Below are positions 46,063-57,605 of a DNA stretch of 64,000 nucleotides, piece after piece. Position numbers and translations under genes: made by a program. Under the pieces are notes generated by a model, which worked only from the letters and a program-made list of their open reading frames with translations, was not told where the DNA came from and did no database searches. The stretch comes from Hyphomicrobiales bacterium (lineage in GTDB: Bacteria; Pseudomonadota; Alphaproteobacteria; Rhizobiales; Rhizobiaceae): positions 62,001 through 126,000 of the forward strand of contig UCHV01000016.1 in NCBI GenBank assembly GCA_900472395.1. The letters are read 5' to 3'. Each line of letters begins with the position of its first letter. Position 1 is the first letter of the stretch.

Positions 46063-46113
46063 GGCGTCGGCCATGCCCGCCTGTCTCGTTACAAACTCGA
46101 AGGATGCGCGCCC

Positions 46114-47181
46114 ATGATGATGGCTGAACGCTTTACCCTCTCCGGAACTGCCACGCCTGTCGATCCGCAGCGTATGCTGGAAGAAATCTGCGAGCATTTT
46201 GTCGAGCATGCGGATGTGCTTCGCCGCGAAAACGGGGCAAAGCTGATCACCATCATCGGCAATGCCGATATCGACATCGTCGACAACAAGCTGGCCATCG
46301 AGATCGATTGCCCGGCCCAGAAGTTCATCGTCTCGGCGCGCAGCATGATCGCCGAACACCTCTTCGAATTTGCCGGCGACGAACCGCTGGAAATCGTCTG
46401 GGCAGAAGAGCCCAATCCGGATGCGCTGCCGAGCTTTCGCGAGGCGACCGTGGTGTCCACCGCCGACATCACTCCGCATATGCGACGGGTCACCGTTTCC
46501 TGCCGCAATGTCGAGCAGTTCATCGGCGTTGGCCTGCACGTGCGCCTGCTGATCCCGCAGCGCAATGGTCCTGTCGTGTGGCCAAGCATGCGCCCGGACG
46601 GTCGCGTGGCGTGGCCGGACGAAAAGGACATCGCGGTGCGCATCTACACGATCCGCGCCGTGGACCGCGAACGTGGTCAACTGGATATCGATTTCGTATT
46701 GCACGAGGGCGATGGCGAACCGATGCCCGGCGCGGAATTCGCCGTCTCGGCCAAGCCGGGTGATGTGATCGGCATCATGGGCCCGGGTGGCGATGGCGTG
46801 GCGCATGCGCGCTCGATCATCCTTGCAGGCGATGAAGCCGCCCTGCCCGCGATTGCCCGCATGGTCGCCGAAGCGCCGAAAACATCGACGATCCGCGCTT
46901 TTATAGAAATCGACAATCCGGCCGAGGAACAGCAACTGGTCTCCCCTGCCACGCTTGAAATCACCTGGCTGCACCGCAATGGCGGCAAGGCCGGCACGAT
47001 GCGCCTGCTGGAAACCCGCGTGAAGGAAGCCGCAGAAGCGGCACCGGAAAACACCTATATCTGGGGCGGCTGCGAAAAGACCGAGGCGCGCGCCATCCGT
47101 GATTTTCTCAAAAGTCGCGGCCATGACCGCAAGCTGATGAGCATCAGCGCCTATTGGCAAAAGCCGAAGGTGAAGGCCTGA
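46114..47181 (+). CDS. Siderophore-interacting FAD reductase with N-terminal DUF2218 domain
   Basis: A 355-residue fusion. Residues 8-98 match DUF2218 (MLEEICEHFVEHADV; AEHLFEFAGDEPLEIVW) and 105-350 match the ViuB/YqjH siderophore-interacting family. The FAD motif is VRIYTIRAVDRERGQLDIDF, and the NAD(P)H-binding-like end includes IWGGCEKTEARAIRDFL. The C-terminal part should reduce ferric siderophore in the cytosol, releasing iron imported via the receptor and ATPase. Three consecutive ATGs begin the gene, with AAGGA upstream. Confidence 0.9.
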   Translation: MMMAERFTLSGTATPVDPQRMLEEICEHFVEHADVLRRENGAKLITIIGNADIDIVDNKLAIEIDCPAQKFIVSARSMIAEHLFEFAGDEPLEIVWAEEPNPDALPSFREATVVSTADITPHMRRVTVSCRNVEQFIGVGLHVRLLIPQRNGPVVWPSMRPDGRVAWPDEKDIAVRIYTIRAVDRERGQLDIDFVLHEGDGEPMPGAEFAVSAKPGDVIGIMGPGGDGVAHARSIILAGDEAALPAIARMVAEAPKTSTIRAFIEIDNPAEEQQLVSPATLEITWLHRNGGKAGTMRLLETRVKEAAEAAPENTYIWGGCEKTEARAIRDFLKSRGHDRKLMSISAYWQKPKVKA

Positions 47182-47187
47182 CGATAG

Positions 47188-48956
<1,769 letters not shown>

Positions 48957-49041
48957 TCACCCGCCTTGATCCGGCTGCGACCATAAGGGTGGACATGCCG
49001 ATGGCAAAGCCAGTCTTGCCATTCACGCAGATCATGAACAG

Positions 49042-49072
49042 AAAACCCGCCGCCATGAATGATGGCGACGGG
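49042..49072 (-). terminator. Terminator of the repeat-rich glycosidase gene
   Basis: On the minus strand CCCGTCGCCAT, CATTC, then ATGGCGGCGGG form a long stem (one G-T pair) followed by TTTTC, 28 bp after the stop codon at 49101. Confidence 0.8.
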
Positions 49073-49100
49073 CAATATCGATCTTCGGTTCCGGCGACGA

Positions 49101-52100
49101 TCAGCTGAAGACGAAATAATCGTGATGCTGCTGCAGGGTGGCGATGGTCGATTGCTTGATCAGGATCGAATTCTGGTCGTTGAATTCGATCAGCACATCA
49201 TTTCCCTGCTGACTCATGTTGAGAGCGTCGAAATTCGCCGCCCAGCTGCTGTCGATGTTGATATAATCGGGTCCGCTGGCATCGTTGTTGAAGCTGAACA
49301 CCGTGTCCTTGCCACCTTCGTAGATCATCTTTCCGTCACCGGTGGTGCGGAAATAGAAGGTATCGTTACCCGCACCGCCATCCAGCGTCTGACCGTTGGC
49401 ATAGGCATAGAGGTCGTGGCGGCCGTCCGTGTGGCTGATGTCGCGCGACAGGATATTGCCGCTCGCACTCATGTGATCGCTCCAGATCTGGCCGCTACCA
49501 TCCTGCTTGTGGGCATGGACGACACGCGAGCCATCGGCCTCGATCTCCGAATTATAGAGAAGCGTGCCCTTGGCGTCGTAGGTGCTGACATCCTTGGAAC
49601 CATCGGCAAAGCGCTGTTCCTTGTAGTCGTAGGAGCCATCCTCGTGGAACCGGGCGATCAGCAGAACCTTGCCGCTCGCATCGGTGGACTGGTGTTCGGT
49701 GACATAGGATTTGCCGGTAACGTTATAGGCCCAGTTATCCATGGTGCCGTCGGCATTCTTGATGTTCTGCTTCATCAACTCGCCGCCGGCATAGGTCTTG
49801 TTGGTGGCGCTGCCGTCGGTATTGAGCACGTAGTCGGTCAACATCACGCCGGCCTTGTCATAGGTCGTCGTCTGTTTGTCGCCGAGGTGGCCGACATAGG
49901 TATAACCAGTGCGAATGCCGTCCGTGTAGTTCGTGGTGAACAGATCGCCGTCCGGCTCCTTCACCATTTTGGAGACCATGTCGCCGCTTGCCACATCGTA
50001 TTTCAGCGTCGTGTTGGTGCCATCGGGCGCCACCGTCACATCGTTCTGCAAACGGCCGACGGCATCGTAATACATGTATTCGCGCGTGCCGTCGGTGGAG
50101 CGAACCTCGCGGTAATCATAGGTGCCGTCCGTGTGCAGACGTTCGATCAGCAGGATATTCCCGGCCGCGTCGTTTTTCTGGTGAATGGTGGCATAGGCCT
50201 CACCCTTGATATTGTAAGTCCAGTTGTCCAGCGTGCCATCGGCATTCTGATTGTTCACCTTGGTCAGAACGCCGCCCACATAGGTCTTGTTGGAGGCGCT
50301 GCCATCGGCATTGGCCAGGTGATCGGTCAGCATGACGCCCGTCTTGGCATCGTAGTTGATCGTCTGCTTCCAGCCTTCATGGCTGGTGGCCACATAAAGC
50401 GTGCGAACGCCGTTGACATAGGTGCTGGTAAACAGGTCGCCATCCGGCTCCTTCACCATCTTGGAAATCACGCTGCCGCTGGCAGGATCGTATTTGAAGG
50501 TCGTGTTGGTGCCGTCTGCCGCCACCTGCACATCGTTCAGCACCCGACCGGCTGCATCGTAATAGAGATATTGCTTGGAACCGTCGCCGGCACGCACCTC
50601 TCGGTAATCGTAGGTGCCATCCGCGTGAAGCCGCTCGATGAGCGTAACATTTCCGTCGGCATCGCTTTTCTGGTGAATGCTCACATAGGACTGGCCGGAA
50701 ATATTGTAGTTCCAGCTGTCGAAGCTGCCATCGGCATTCTGAGTGTTTTCCTTGGTCAGCACACCGCCGACATAGGATTTGTTGGTGGCGCTGCCATCGG
50801 CATTGAGCTTGTAATCCACCAGAATGACGCCGGTCTTGGCGTCATAGGTGATCTGCTGCTTCCACCCTTCGTGGCTGGTGACGGCATAAAGGGTGCGCAC
50901 GCCATTGGCATATTGCGAGGTGAAGACGTCGCCATCGGTTTCCTTGACGACCTTGGAAATCACCTGTTCGGTGGCCGGATCATGCGTGAAGGTCGTGCTG
51001 GTGCCATCGGCGGCCACCTGCACATCGGTCACCAGCTTGCCGGCCGCGTTGTAATAGAAGAACTCCTTGGAACCGTCGGCTGCACGAACCTCGCGGTAAT
51101 CATAGGTTCCGTCCTGATGCAGCCGCTCGATCAGCGTGATATTGCCGTTGGCGTCGTTCTTCTGATGGATCGTCTCGTAAGACTGACCCTTGATGTTATA
51201 GGTCCAGTTATCGAGGCTGCCATCGGCATTCCTGGCGTTGAGCTTGGTCAGAACCCCGCCGACATAGGTCTTGTTGGTGGCGCTGCCATCCGACTGCACC
51301 ACGTAGTCGGACAACATCTGGCCAGTTGCCGCATCATAGGTGATCTGCTGTTTCCAGCCCTCATGGCTCGTCACCGCGTAAACCGTGCGAACGCCATTGG
51401 TATATTGCGTGGTGAAGATATCGCCATCGGTCTCCTTCACCATCTTGGTGACGAGATTACCGGTTGCAGGGTCATAGGTCAGCGTCGTGTTGGTGCCGTC
51501 CGTCGTGACCGTCACGTCATTCAGAAGCTTGCCGGCTGCGTTGTAATAAAGATATTCCCTGGTGCCATCAGCCGAACGGATTTCCCGGTAATTGAACGAT
51601 CCGTCGGCATGCAGGCGCTCCAGCAGCGTCATATTGCCATTGGTATCGAATTTCTGGTGGATCGTCGCGTAGTCCTGCCCCTTGATATGATAGTTCCAGG
51701 TCTCGTGCGAGCCGTCGACGGAATAGACGATCTTGCTTACCGGGATACCGCCATCGATGCCGTAATCGGTTGTAAGCGTCAGTTTTCCGGTGGCATCGAA
51801 CTCCTGAACCTTCGTCCATTCGGCCTCGCCATACGTGACCGAGAAGCTGAAACCACCCTGAACCTTCGCCAGCAGCGGGCCGTAATTGGCTATCATGTAA
51901 GCCATGGTCTCGACCGAGGAGACCGCCAGCACATGGCTGTCCGTCAGTGTCACGGTCTGCAGGCCCTGCGCATCGTCGAGCTTGTGCATCTGCGACACGA
52001 AATCGGCAGCCGTCATCGTCAGATTGGCATCGACCGTGGTGACCGGCTCATGCACCGCTTCGGGAGCGCCAACCTCGATGATGAGGGGGCTGTCACTGAG

Positions 52101-53285
52101 GGGAATGGTGAACTCGCTGACATTGCGATAAACCGCAATCGGTGTGAGTCCCTGCATCGGATCGTAGATACGGATGACATCTTCGGTGCGGCCTAGATTG
52201 ATCGTCACCGTCTGCGGCGGGTTGACGATATCCGTATCGGTAATGTCGTTGAAGACGAGCGCATCGCGCCAGACGACGAGATCGTAAACGCCGCCGGATT
52301 TTTCCATCAGCATCGAGTGCGTGTCGTCCGGAGCACCCGTCAGTGTGTAATCCACATCGATGATGCCATCGGCAGTACCATCGTCACCAAAACCCAGGAT
52401 GGTGTTGAGGTTGTGCAGCGCAGTGGCCGCCTGCTTCGGTGTGCCATCCTGCTCGAAAAGGCCGAAATAGACCTCCTTTTCGCCACGAGGCCGGCTCGCT
52501 TCGTTGTCGAACAGTTCGTAAATATAGGTTTCGGAAGCGCCGTTTTCATAGGAGAGCAGCAAGTCCGAGAGCAGGAGCTTGGCCTGCGCCGTTTCGCTCG
52601 TGCCGATACCGGGTTCGGTCTTCAGCGTCGTGTGCCCGGTTTCAGTAACGATCAATCGGTCGCCGACGGAAGCGCCCTTGGCGAGATCGAGCGTATATTC
52701 CACCTGCCCATCGGCGGCCTTGCCGGTATGCGTATAGGTATGGGCGTTGGCTGCATCGGAATAGTTTCCGAGATCGCCGATCTTGGCGTAATCGGACAGA
52801 TTGTCATACGCCAGGCTGAGGTTGATGACGGTGACGCCGGCAAGTTCCGGCTCTGCCTTGACCGCCGTATAAAGCGCCTTCTGGAAGGCGATGGCCGCAT
52901 CGAGCCCGACCATTCCGTTGAAGCTGACACTGTTGACATTGGCTTCGTTGACACCTTCGATGGCGATCACCGAACCGGGATGTTTGGCCATGAACGCCTT
53001 GAGGCCGGCAATATGCCCGTCGATGCCCGCATCACCCTTGGCCGGCAGCGTATAGGTCACGCGGAAATCGAACTGGATGCCCGCATCGGCCATCGCGTCG
53101 ACGATCGGCGAAGCCTTGCCGTGCTCGGCGAAGGAGTCGCGAACCTTGCCGATCCCGAGATATTCCAGGCTCTCCAGGATCAGGCTCGAGTTCTTGTAGC
53201 CGTCGCTATAGGTGGATCCCTTGGTGTTGATTCCAATGGAATCCAGAAATTTCGATGCACTTACCGTTGTTCGATTATCGGACAT
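49101..53285 (-). CDS. Giant secreted glycosidase-like protein with tandem repeats and RTX-type C-terminus
   Basis: A 1,394-residue protein without a Sec signal. Residues 1 to about 370 resemble a clan GH-A glycosidase barrel: IAIEGVNEANV (Glu114, acid/base candidate), LIVTETGHTT (Glu215, nucleophile candidate) and YIYELFDNEASRPRGEKEVYFGLF. A linker domain (about 370-529) is followed by four 163-164-residue repeats (530-693, 694-857, 858-1021, 1022-1184) and a degenerate fifth. Each repeat has W-Y-N-KG, HQK, ERLHxDGTYDYREVR and SHEGWKQ landmarks. One RTX-like nonapeptide, LDGGAGNDTFYF, lies near 1305. The hydrophobic ending HHDYFVFS and missing signal peptide suggest type I secretion. The likely target is the surface polysaccharide made nearby. 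Confidence 0.8.
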   Translation of the reverse strand: MSDNRTTVSASKFLDSIGINTKGSTYSDGYKNSSLILESLEYLGIGKVRDSFAEHGKASPIVDAMADAGIQFDFRVTYTLPAKGDAGIDGHIAGLKAFMAKHPGSVIAIEGVNEANVNSVSFNGMVGLDAAIAFQKALYTAVKAEPELAGVTVINLSLAYDNLSDYAKIGDLGNYSDAANAHTYTHTGKAADGQVEYTLDLAKGASVGDRLIVTETGHTTLKTEPGIGTSETAQAKLLLSDLLLSYENGASETYIYELFDNEASRPRGEKEVYFGLFEQDGTPKQAATALHNLNTILGFGDDGTADGIIDVDYTLTGAPDDTHSMLMEKSGGVYDLVVWRDALVFNDITDTDIVNPPQTVTINLGRTEDVIRIYDPMQGLTPIAVYRNVSEFTIPLSDSPLIIEVGAPEAVHEPVTTVDANLTMTAADFVSQMHKLDDAQGLQTVTLTDSHVLAVSSVETMAYMIANYGPLLAKVQGGFSFSVTYGEAEWTKVQEFDATGKLTLTTDYGIDGGIPVSKIVYSVDGSHETWNYHIKGQDYATIHQKFDTNGNMTLLERLHADGSFNYREIRSADGTREYLYYNAAGKLLNDVTVTTDGTNTTLTYDPATGNLVTKMVKETDGDIFTTQYTNGVRTVYAVTSHEGWKQQITYDAATGQMLSDYVVQSDGSATNKTYVGGVLTKLNARNADGSLDNWTYNIKGQSYETIHQKNDANGNITLIERLHQDGTYDYREVRAADGSKEFFYYNAAGKLVTDVQVAADGTSTTFTHDPATEQVISKVVKETDGDVFTSQYANGVRTLYAVTSHEGWKQQITYDAKTGVILVDYKLNADGSATNKSYVGGVLTKENTQNADGSFDSWNYNISGQSYVSIHQKSDADGNVTLIERLHADGTYDYREVRAGDGSKQYLYYDAAGRVLNDVQVAADGTNTTFKYDPASGSVISKMVKEPDGDLFTSTYVNGVRTLYVATSHEGWKQTINYDAKTGVMLTDHLANADGSASNKTYVGGVLTKVNNQNADGTLDNWTYNIKGEAYATIHQKNDAAGNILLIERLHTDGTYDYREVRSTDGTREYMYYDAVGRLQNDVTVAPDGTNTTLKYDVASGDMVSKMVKEPDGDLFTTNYTDGIRTGYTYVGHLGDKQTTTYDKAGVMLTDYVLNTDGSATNKTYAGGELMKQNIKNADGTMDNWAYNVTGKSYVTEHQSTDASGKVLLIARFHEDGSYDYKEQRFADGSKDVSTYDAKGTLLYNSEIEADGSRVVHAHKQDGSGQIWSDHMSASGNILSRDISHTDGRHDLYAYANGQTLDGGAGNDTFYFRTTGDGKMIYEGGKDTVFSFNNDASGPDYINIDSSWAANFDALNMSQQGNDVLIEFNDQNSILIKQSTIATLQQHHDYFVFS
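49733..51698 (-). repeat. Four tandem 492-bp coding repeats
   Basis: Unit starts fall at 51698, 51206, 50714 and 50222, exactly 492 bp apart. The fourth unit is 489 bp, ending where a degenerate partial fifth starts at 49733. All lie in frame in the giant glycosidase gene, so copy number can change without frameshift. Confidence 0.9.
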
Positions 53286-53661
53286 AATTCATCCCCGTTC
53301 GATAAATTAGGAAAACATGAAGTTGTAAATCGCCCCTTTTGCGATTGGATTGCTGTTGAGCGACCGGACACGGTCGCTTTCCGGGCACTCTCGCGCCTCG
53401 AAACCGGGAATCGTGCCGCAGTAGCACGGGGGGCGTCGGCCGGGGACACATCAGGCGGTCCCGCACGGCGCTTAGCCAAATCTGCCGGCCCAAAGCCGGG
53501 ACGCGAGGCTCCCTTGGGTGCCGATCGCGGTATTCCTCCCCCGGTAAATGTCGCCGGCTGCGCGGAACTCTTTAGCGGTCCGCCTTGTCATGCCCCGGCT
53601 CGGTCGGCCTTGCGCCACCGAAAATCTTCACCACCCGATTTGAAGCCGGATGTAAAAAGTC
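53286..53661. other. Intergenic region with a perfect hairpin
   Basis: This 376-bp gap between the two glycosidase genes has no credible gene. It carries a perfect inverted repeat AGCGACCG-GACA-CGGTCGCT at 53359-53378, 74 bp before the giant glycosidase ATG, which could be an operator or hairpin. GGGGA precedes that ATG. The rest shows nothing I can name. Confidence 0.5.
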
Positions 53662-55026
53662 TTACTTGATTGAAATATCTACTGAAAAATCGTTATTGGT
53701 ATTCGGCTTGAGCTCCACCAACAAAGGTGTCGCTCCAATCTCCAAATTCGTATTTGCGGCAAGCGGCTCTGCCGCGCACAAGGCTTGCGCCTTTGCGGCA
53801 ATACCATCCGGCATAGACATCTGCGCCTTGATTTGCGAACGCGTCGTCCATGCAGCCAGCTTTGTCGCCTTGCCGTCATCGATTGCCAGCACAAACACGT
53901 CCGGCATCGGGCGGCTCAGATGAAAGGCCTTCGCCTCCTTCACCAGCCGGATGACTTCACGCACAGCGCAGGCTGCCGGCTTCGGTTTGTAATCATAGTC
54001 GAAGAGACCGAAATTGGCCTCCAGATCGTTTTCATCGCGGCCCTGATCCTTCAACTGATAGACCCAGGCCCCCTTCATCCAGGGCGTTGCCGCGGACCAC
54101 AACAGGAACTGCGCAATATTGTCGGCCTGGGCCTGCTGATCGATCACGCAAGGCTTTTTGGCCGTCGGCCATCCGAATTCCGTCACCGAGACCGGAACCT
54201 GTTTTCCGTCCTTTTCAGACAGCATTTTCTGCAGGTCTTCCAGCCGGTCGACCAGTTCGGTCGCATTGCGTTTGGTCTCGTCCGGCTCGCAATGGTTATA
54301 CATGTGAACCGAGAGGCCCGCCGGGGCCATCACGGCACCATCATCAACCACGGCCTTGGTCCACTGCCAACCGCTGTCCACGCCCACCGCGCCGACCAGA
54401 ATAGGTGCACCGGGTGCCGCCTCCGCAACAGCGGGAACAGCCGCCTTCGCCAGTGCAGAATAGAACTGTGCTGCCCGCGGATCGTCCGGTTTTCCCGGTC
54501 CGACAAGGAACGGCAACGAAAAACGCGCCGTCAGGTTCCACTCATTCCAGATTTCGTAGATCGGATCGAACGGTTTGGCCGCGGCGGCCGCCCGCGCGGC
54601 ATAATCTGCAAATGCCTTACGCCCCGCTTCGGTAATCGGCGGATCGCCCTCCTTCACCATGGGATTGCCATGACCAAGGATCAGAAGCGGCCGTGCCGGC
54701 TTCAATTTCATGAAATCGAAAAGCTGTTTTGGTTCCGGCCGGCCCTGTTTCGCACCCGGCTGATCGAATGCCGGCCATGCCAGATCATCGCGATAGGAGC
54801 CGAAACCCATATCCTTGATGAGCGCGGCGGATTTCCCCGCCACGTAATTGTATTCGCCACCAATACCGAAATGCACACCGACGCCGATAACCAGAGGCTC
54901 CGGCCGGGCAGTTAGATCCGCCCGGTCGAAAGAGACAGAAGCGCGCTCGGCCGATAATGCGGTACCAGACTGAAGCATCAGCATGGCTGTTACCGCTATG
55001 CAGGCTTTCGCCACTGTCTTCCGCAT
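53662..55026 (-). CDS. Secreted glycoside hydrolase, clan GH-A type
   Basis: A 454-residue protein with a signal peptide (MRKTVAKACIAVTAMLMLQSGTALSA-ER). The barrel carries YEIWNEWNLT (Glu162, acid/base) and VSVTEFGWPT (Glu283, nucleophile), a pattern seen in GH39/GH5-like enzymes. GIGGEYNYVAGKSAALIKDMG resembles the opening of GH39-type domains. It is probably a periplasmic or exported glycanase that trims or cleaves polysaccharide. AGGAG lies 6 bases before the ATG. It is on the same strand as the giant glycosidase; both share the NE/TE catalytic layout, so they may act on one polymer. Confidence 0.85.
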   Translation of the reverse strand: MRKTVAKACIAVTAMLMLQSGTALSAERASVSFDRADLTARPEPLVIGVGVHFGIGGEYNYVAGKSAALIKDMGFGSYRDDLAWPAFDQPGAKQGRPEPKQLFDFMKLKPARPLLILGHGNPMVKEGDPPITEAGRKAFADYAARAAAAAKPFDPIYEIWNEWNLTARFSLPFLVGPGKPDDPRAAQFYSALAKAAVPAVAEAAPGAPILVGAVGVDSGWQWTKAVVDDGAVMAPAGLSVHMYNHCEPDETKRNATELVDRLEDLQKMLSEKDGKQVPVSVTEFGWPTAKKPCVIDQQAQADNIAQFLLWSAATPWMKGAWVYQLKDQGRDENDLEANFGLFDYDYKPKPAACAVREVIRLVKEAKAFHLSRPMPDVFVLAIDDGKATKLAAWTTRSQIKAQMSMPDGIAAKAQALCAAEPLAANTNLEIGATPLLVELKPNTNNDFSVDISIK

Positions 55027-55113
55027 CCAGCGCTCCTCAAAGCCGTCAGATCAGCGTCAGGCGAATGCCTGATAAACTTATCATCTGGCAAAAGTGTGAC
55101 GTTGTCACGAATT

Positions 55114-56121
55114 TTAGCTGTAAAATTCCTTATACCATTCCGCGAACCGGCGTACGCCGTAATCGAGGTCCAGTTCAGGCTTGAATTTCGTCAGCGCCAC
55201 AAGCAGATCCGGCGAAGCAAAAGTGCGCGGCACATCGCCCTTCTGCATCGGCAGCATGTTGCGGATGGCCGGCTTGCCCATGGCTTCTTCGATGGTCTCC
55301 ACAAAACGCATCAGCTCGACCGGCTGGCCACCACCGATGTTGACGACGCGGAACGGCGCATGCGCAGACAGCGTATCGACAACGCCGTCTGCGACCACAC
55401 GGTTTTCCTCGGACGGCGGCACGGCCATAAGCCGGACGATGCCTTCGACGAGGTCATCGATATAGGTGAAGTCACGGCTCATCTTGCCTTCACCGTAGAT
55501 ATCGATCGGACGGTCATTGCGGATGGCATCGACGAACTTGAACAGCGCCATGTCCGGACGACCCCACGGACCATACACCGTGAAGAAGCGGAAGGCCGTG
55601 GTCGGCACCTTGAACAGATGCGCATAGCTGTGGGCCATCAATTCCATCGACTTCTTGGTCGCGGCATAGATGGTCATCTGCTCGTCGGCCTTGTCGCTTT
55701 CGGCAAACGGGATCTTTTCGTTGGCGCCGTAAACGGAAGACGTGGACGCCAGCAACAGATGTTTCGGCTGGATCTGGCGGGCAAGCTCGATGATGTTGAA
55801 AGAGCCGACGAGATTGGAATCCACGTAGGAGCGCGGGTTTTCAAGGCTGTAACGCACGCCGGCCTGGGCGGCGAGGTGAACGATCACATCCGGCTCTGCC
55901 AGTTCGGCGGCCTTGTCCAGGGCGTCCTTGTCTTCCAGCTGCGCGATGACAGCCTTGAAGCCGTTGGAGCGCGCCAGGATCTCGTGGCGCTTTTCCTTGA
56001 GCTTCGTATCGTAATATTGCGTCATGCCATCGAAGCCGACGACAAAATGGCCCTCGTCAAGCAGCCGCTTGGCCAGATGGAAACCGATAAAGCCCGCAGT
56101 GCCGGTAATGAGATAGCGCAT
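55114..56121 (-). CDS. NAD-dependent epimerase, UDP-glucuronate 4-epimerase-like
   Basis: A 335-residue short-chain dehydrogenase-type epimerase. The nucleotide motif [17 protein letters not shown] lies at residue 5 and the catalytic YxxxK at [17 protein letters not shown] near 150. [29 protein letters not shown] and the DGMTQYYD segment are typical of UDP-glucuronate 4-epimerases (LpsL type), which supply UDP-galacturonate for surface glycans. AGGG lies 6 bases before the ATG at 56121. An extension to 56187 has no ribosome site. Confidence 0.9.
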   Translation of the reverse strand: MRYLITGTAGFIGFHLAKRLLDEGHFVVGFDGMTQYYDTKLKEKRHEILARSNGFKAVIAQLEDKDALDKAAELAEPDVIVHLAAQAGVRYSLENPRSYVDSNLVGSFNIIELARQIQPKHLLLASTSSVYGANEKIPFAESDKADEQMTIYAATKKSMELMAHSYAHLFKVPTTAFRFFTVYGPWGRPDMALFKFVDAIRNDRPIDIYGEGKMSRDFTYIDDLVEGIVRLMAVPPSEENRVVADGVVDTLSAHAPFRVVNIGGGQPVELMRFVETIEEAMGKPAIRNMLPMQKGDVPRTFASPDLLVALTKFKPELDLDYGVRRFAEWYKEFYS

Positions 56122-56288
56122 TTTCACCCTTTCGCGCGATGCGGGGTCAGGACGACCCCCACCAGGTTGATCTGGCTGCCGCCGCAATGGGTCGTTTGAC
56201 GGACAGCTAAAACGTACATCAATGATTCAAGCCCTGTCTACCGCAACGCAGCATAAATCTGCGCAACTGTCATTTTTCGAGATGTCGA

Positions 56289-57548
56289 TCACGTCGTCAC
56301 CCCGATGGTTTTCGAGAACTTGAAGAGGAAAATGGCACGGGCCGCGGCGACCAATATCGCCGTCGCCAGTGCTGCAATGCCGGTGCCGGCAAAGGCGAAA
56401 ATCTCGATCATGGCAAAGGCCATCGCCACCGACAGGATCACACCGAGAAGGTTGATCGTGGCGTAATGATTGTCCTTCTTCATGCTGGTGAGCCCCACAT
56501 TCAAAAGATCCGAGCAGGAGCGGATGACGGCGGCGAGCAGCAGCATGATGAAGATCGACCGGTATTCGGTGACATCCTTCATGTCGAGGAAATGGATGAG
56601 GATTTCGCTGGCGACGAAGACGCCAGCCCCCAGCACGACCGAAAGTGCCGCCACCTTGACGAACTGGTTTTTCATGATGCGCTTCCAGTCGGAAGCCGAA
56701 CCGGCATTATAGGCCTTGAACAGAACCGGCAGCGCCAGTTGCACCACGGCCGTGGTCATCAGCGTCTGTAGTGCATTGGTGAGCGACCAGTAGAATGTGT
56801 AAACACCGGTCAGCGTCAGGCCGAGCATGAACGACACGATATAACGGTCGGCATAAACCAGACCGACAAGGCCGAGATCGCTGAAATAGATGAACCAGGA
56901 TTTTTTCAGACGCCCCTTGATCCATTCGCCTTCAAACGGTGCCTTGGCAATCTCGCCCAGCGGCCACTTGCGGATCAGCCAGTAGAGCACGGCGAACACC
57001 ACGACGTAGCTGAGGATCCAGCTGGCAAACACAGCTTCTAGGCTGCGCAGTTCCGGTAACCACAGACCAAGCCCGACAATGACCGGCACCCAGAGCGCCG
57101 AGCGGATGAAAACGAGAATATTGGCCTGCAACGCCATTTCCATGGCGATCATCGGCACATGCAGGTCGAGCGCATAGGTTTCCAGCCACACCAGCGCAAT
57201 GATGAGGATATAGATGGCGGTGAGCGGATACCCGGTGGCAAGCGCCAGCCCGATGGCCAGCAGCGTCGCGAGCGTCAGCGATATGGTCGTCACAACCAGC
57301 CGTGTCTTGATCTTGGCTGCCGCCGTGACGACCGGCACGCCGACCGCATCGCGGGCAACGAAATAGTTCAGCCCCCAGCCGATCAAGGCCGGCATGATGC
57401 CGACCGCGCCGAGTGTCAGGCCGTAGATACCGGCCGCTTCATAGCCCAGATATTTGACGATGTAGAAGGTAAGCAGAAAGCGAAAAACCAGCGTCGAGGC
57501 CCGCAGGCCCAGATTCGCAAAACTGTTCAGCTTCTTCAGAATTCGCAT
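56289..57548 (-). CDS. Wzx-like polysaccharide flippase
   Basis: A 419-residue membrane protein with about twelve hydrophobic segments, N-terminal KKLNSFANLGLRASTLVFRFLLTFYIVKYLG and paired helices throughout, as in the MOP/polysaccharide-transport superfamily. Such proteins flip undecaprenyl-linked repeat units to the periplasm. Its presence points to a Wzx/Wzy-dependent pathway; no polymerase gene was recognised in the window. It is on the same strand as the glycosyltransferase and acyltransferase at higher coordinates, probably one operon. Confidence 0.85.
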   Translation of the reverse strand: MRILKKLNSFANLGLRASTLVFRFLLTFYIVKYLGYEAAGIYGLTLGAVGIMPALIGWGLNYFVARDAVGVPVVTAAAKIKTRLVVTTISLTLATLLAIGLALATGYPLTAIYILIIALVWLETYALDLHVPMIAMEMALQANILVFIRSALWVPVIVGLGLWLPELRSLEAVFASWILSYVVVFAVLYWLIRKWPLGEIAKAPFEGEWIKGRLKKSWFIYFSDLGLVGLVYADRYIVSFMLGLTLTGVYTFYWSLTNALQTLMTTAVVQLALPVLFKAYNAGSASDWKRIMKNQFVKVAALSVVLGAGVFVASEILIHFLDMKDVTEYRSIFIMLLLAAVIRSCSDLLNVGLTSMKKDNHYATINLLGVILSVAMAFAMIEIFAFAGTGIAALATAILVAAARAIFLFKFSKTIGVTT

Positions 57549-57605
57549 ATTTCGGCATTCCCAAAGCGCGGCAGGACTGCCGCTGGTTCTTGTCGGCCAT
57601 GGTTC

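Noticed and set aside
42983..47160. Two long minus-strand frames (665 and 670 codons)
   Set aside because: Antisense shadows of the siderophore receptor, ATPase and reductase genes, which have clear domains and signals.
49733..51698. Regular repeats considered as a CRISPR-like array
   Set aside because: The 492-bp period is in frame and coding. No short repeats with unique spacers and no cas genes.
49059..52196. 1,045-codon open frame on the plus strand
   Set aside because: It is antisense to the giant glycosidase and only looks repetitive (recurring VGGAAIGI-type stretches) because it mirrors the 492-bp repeats. No ribosome site or family match.
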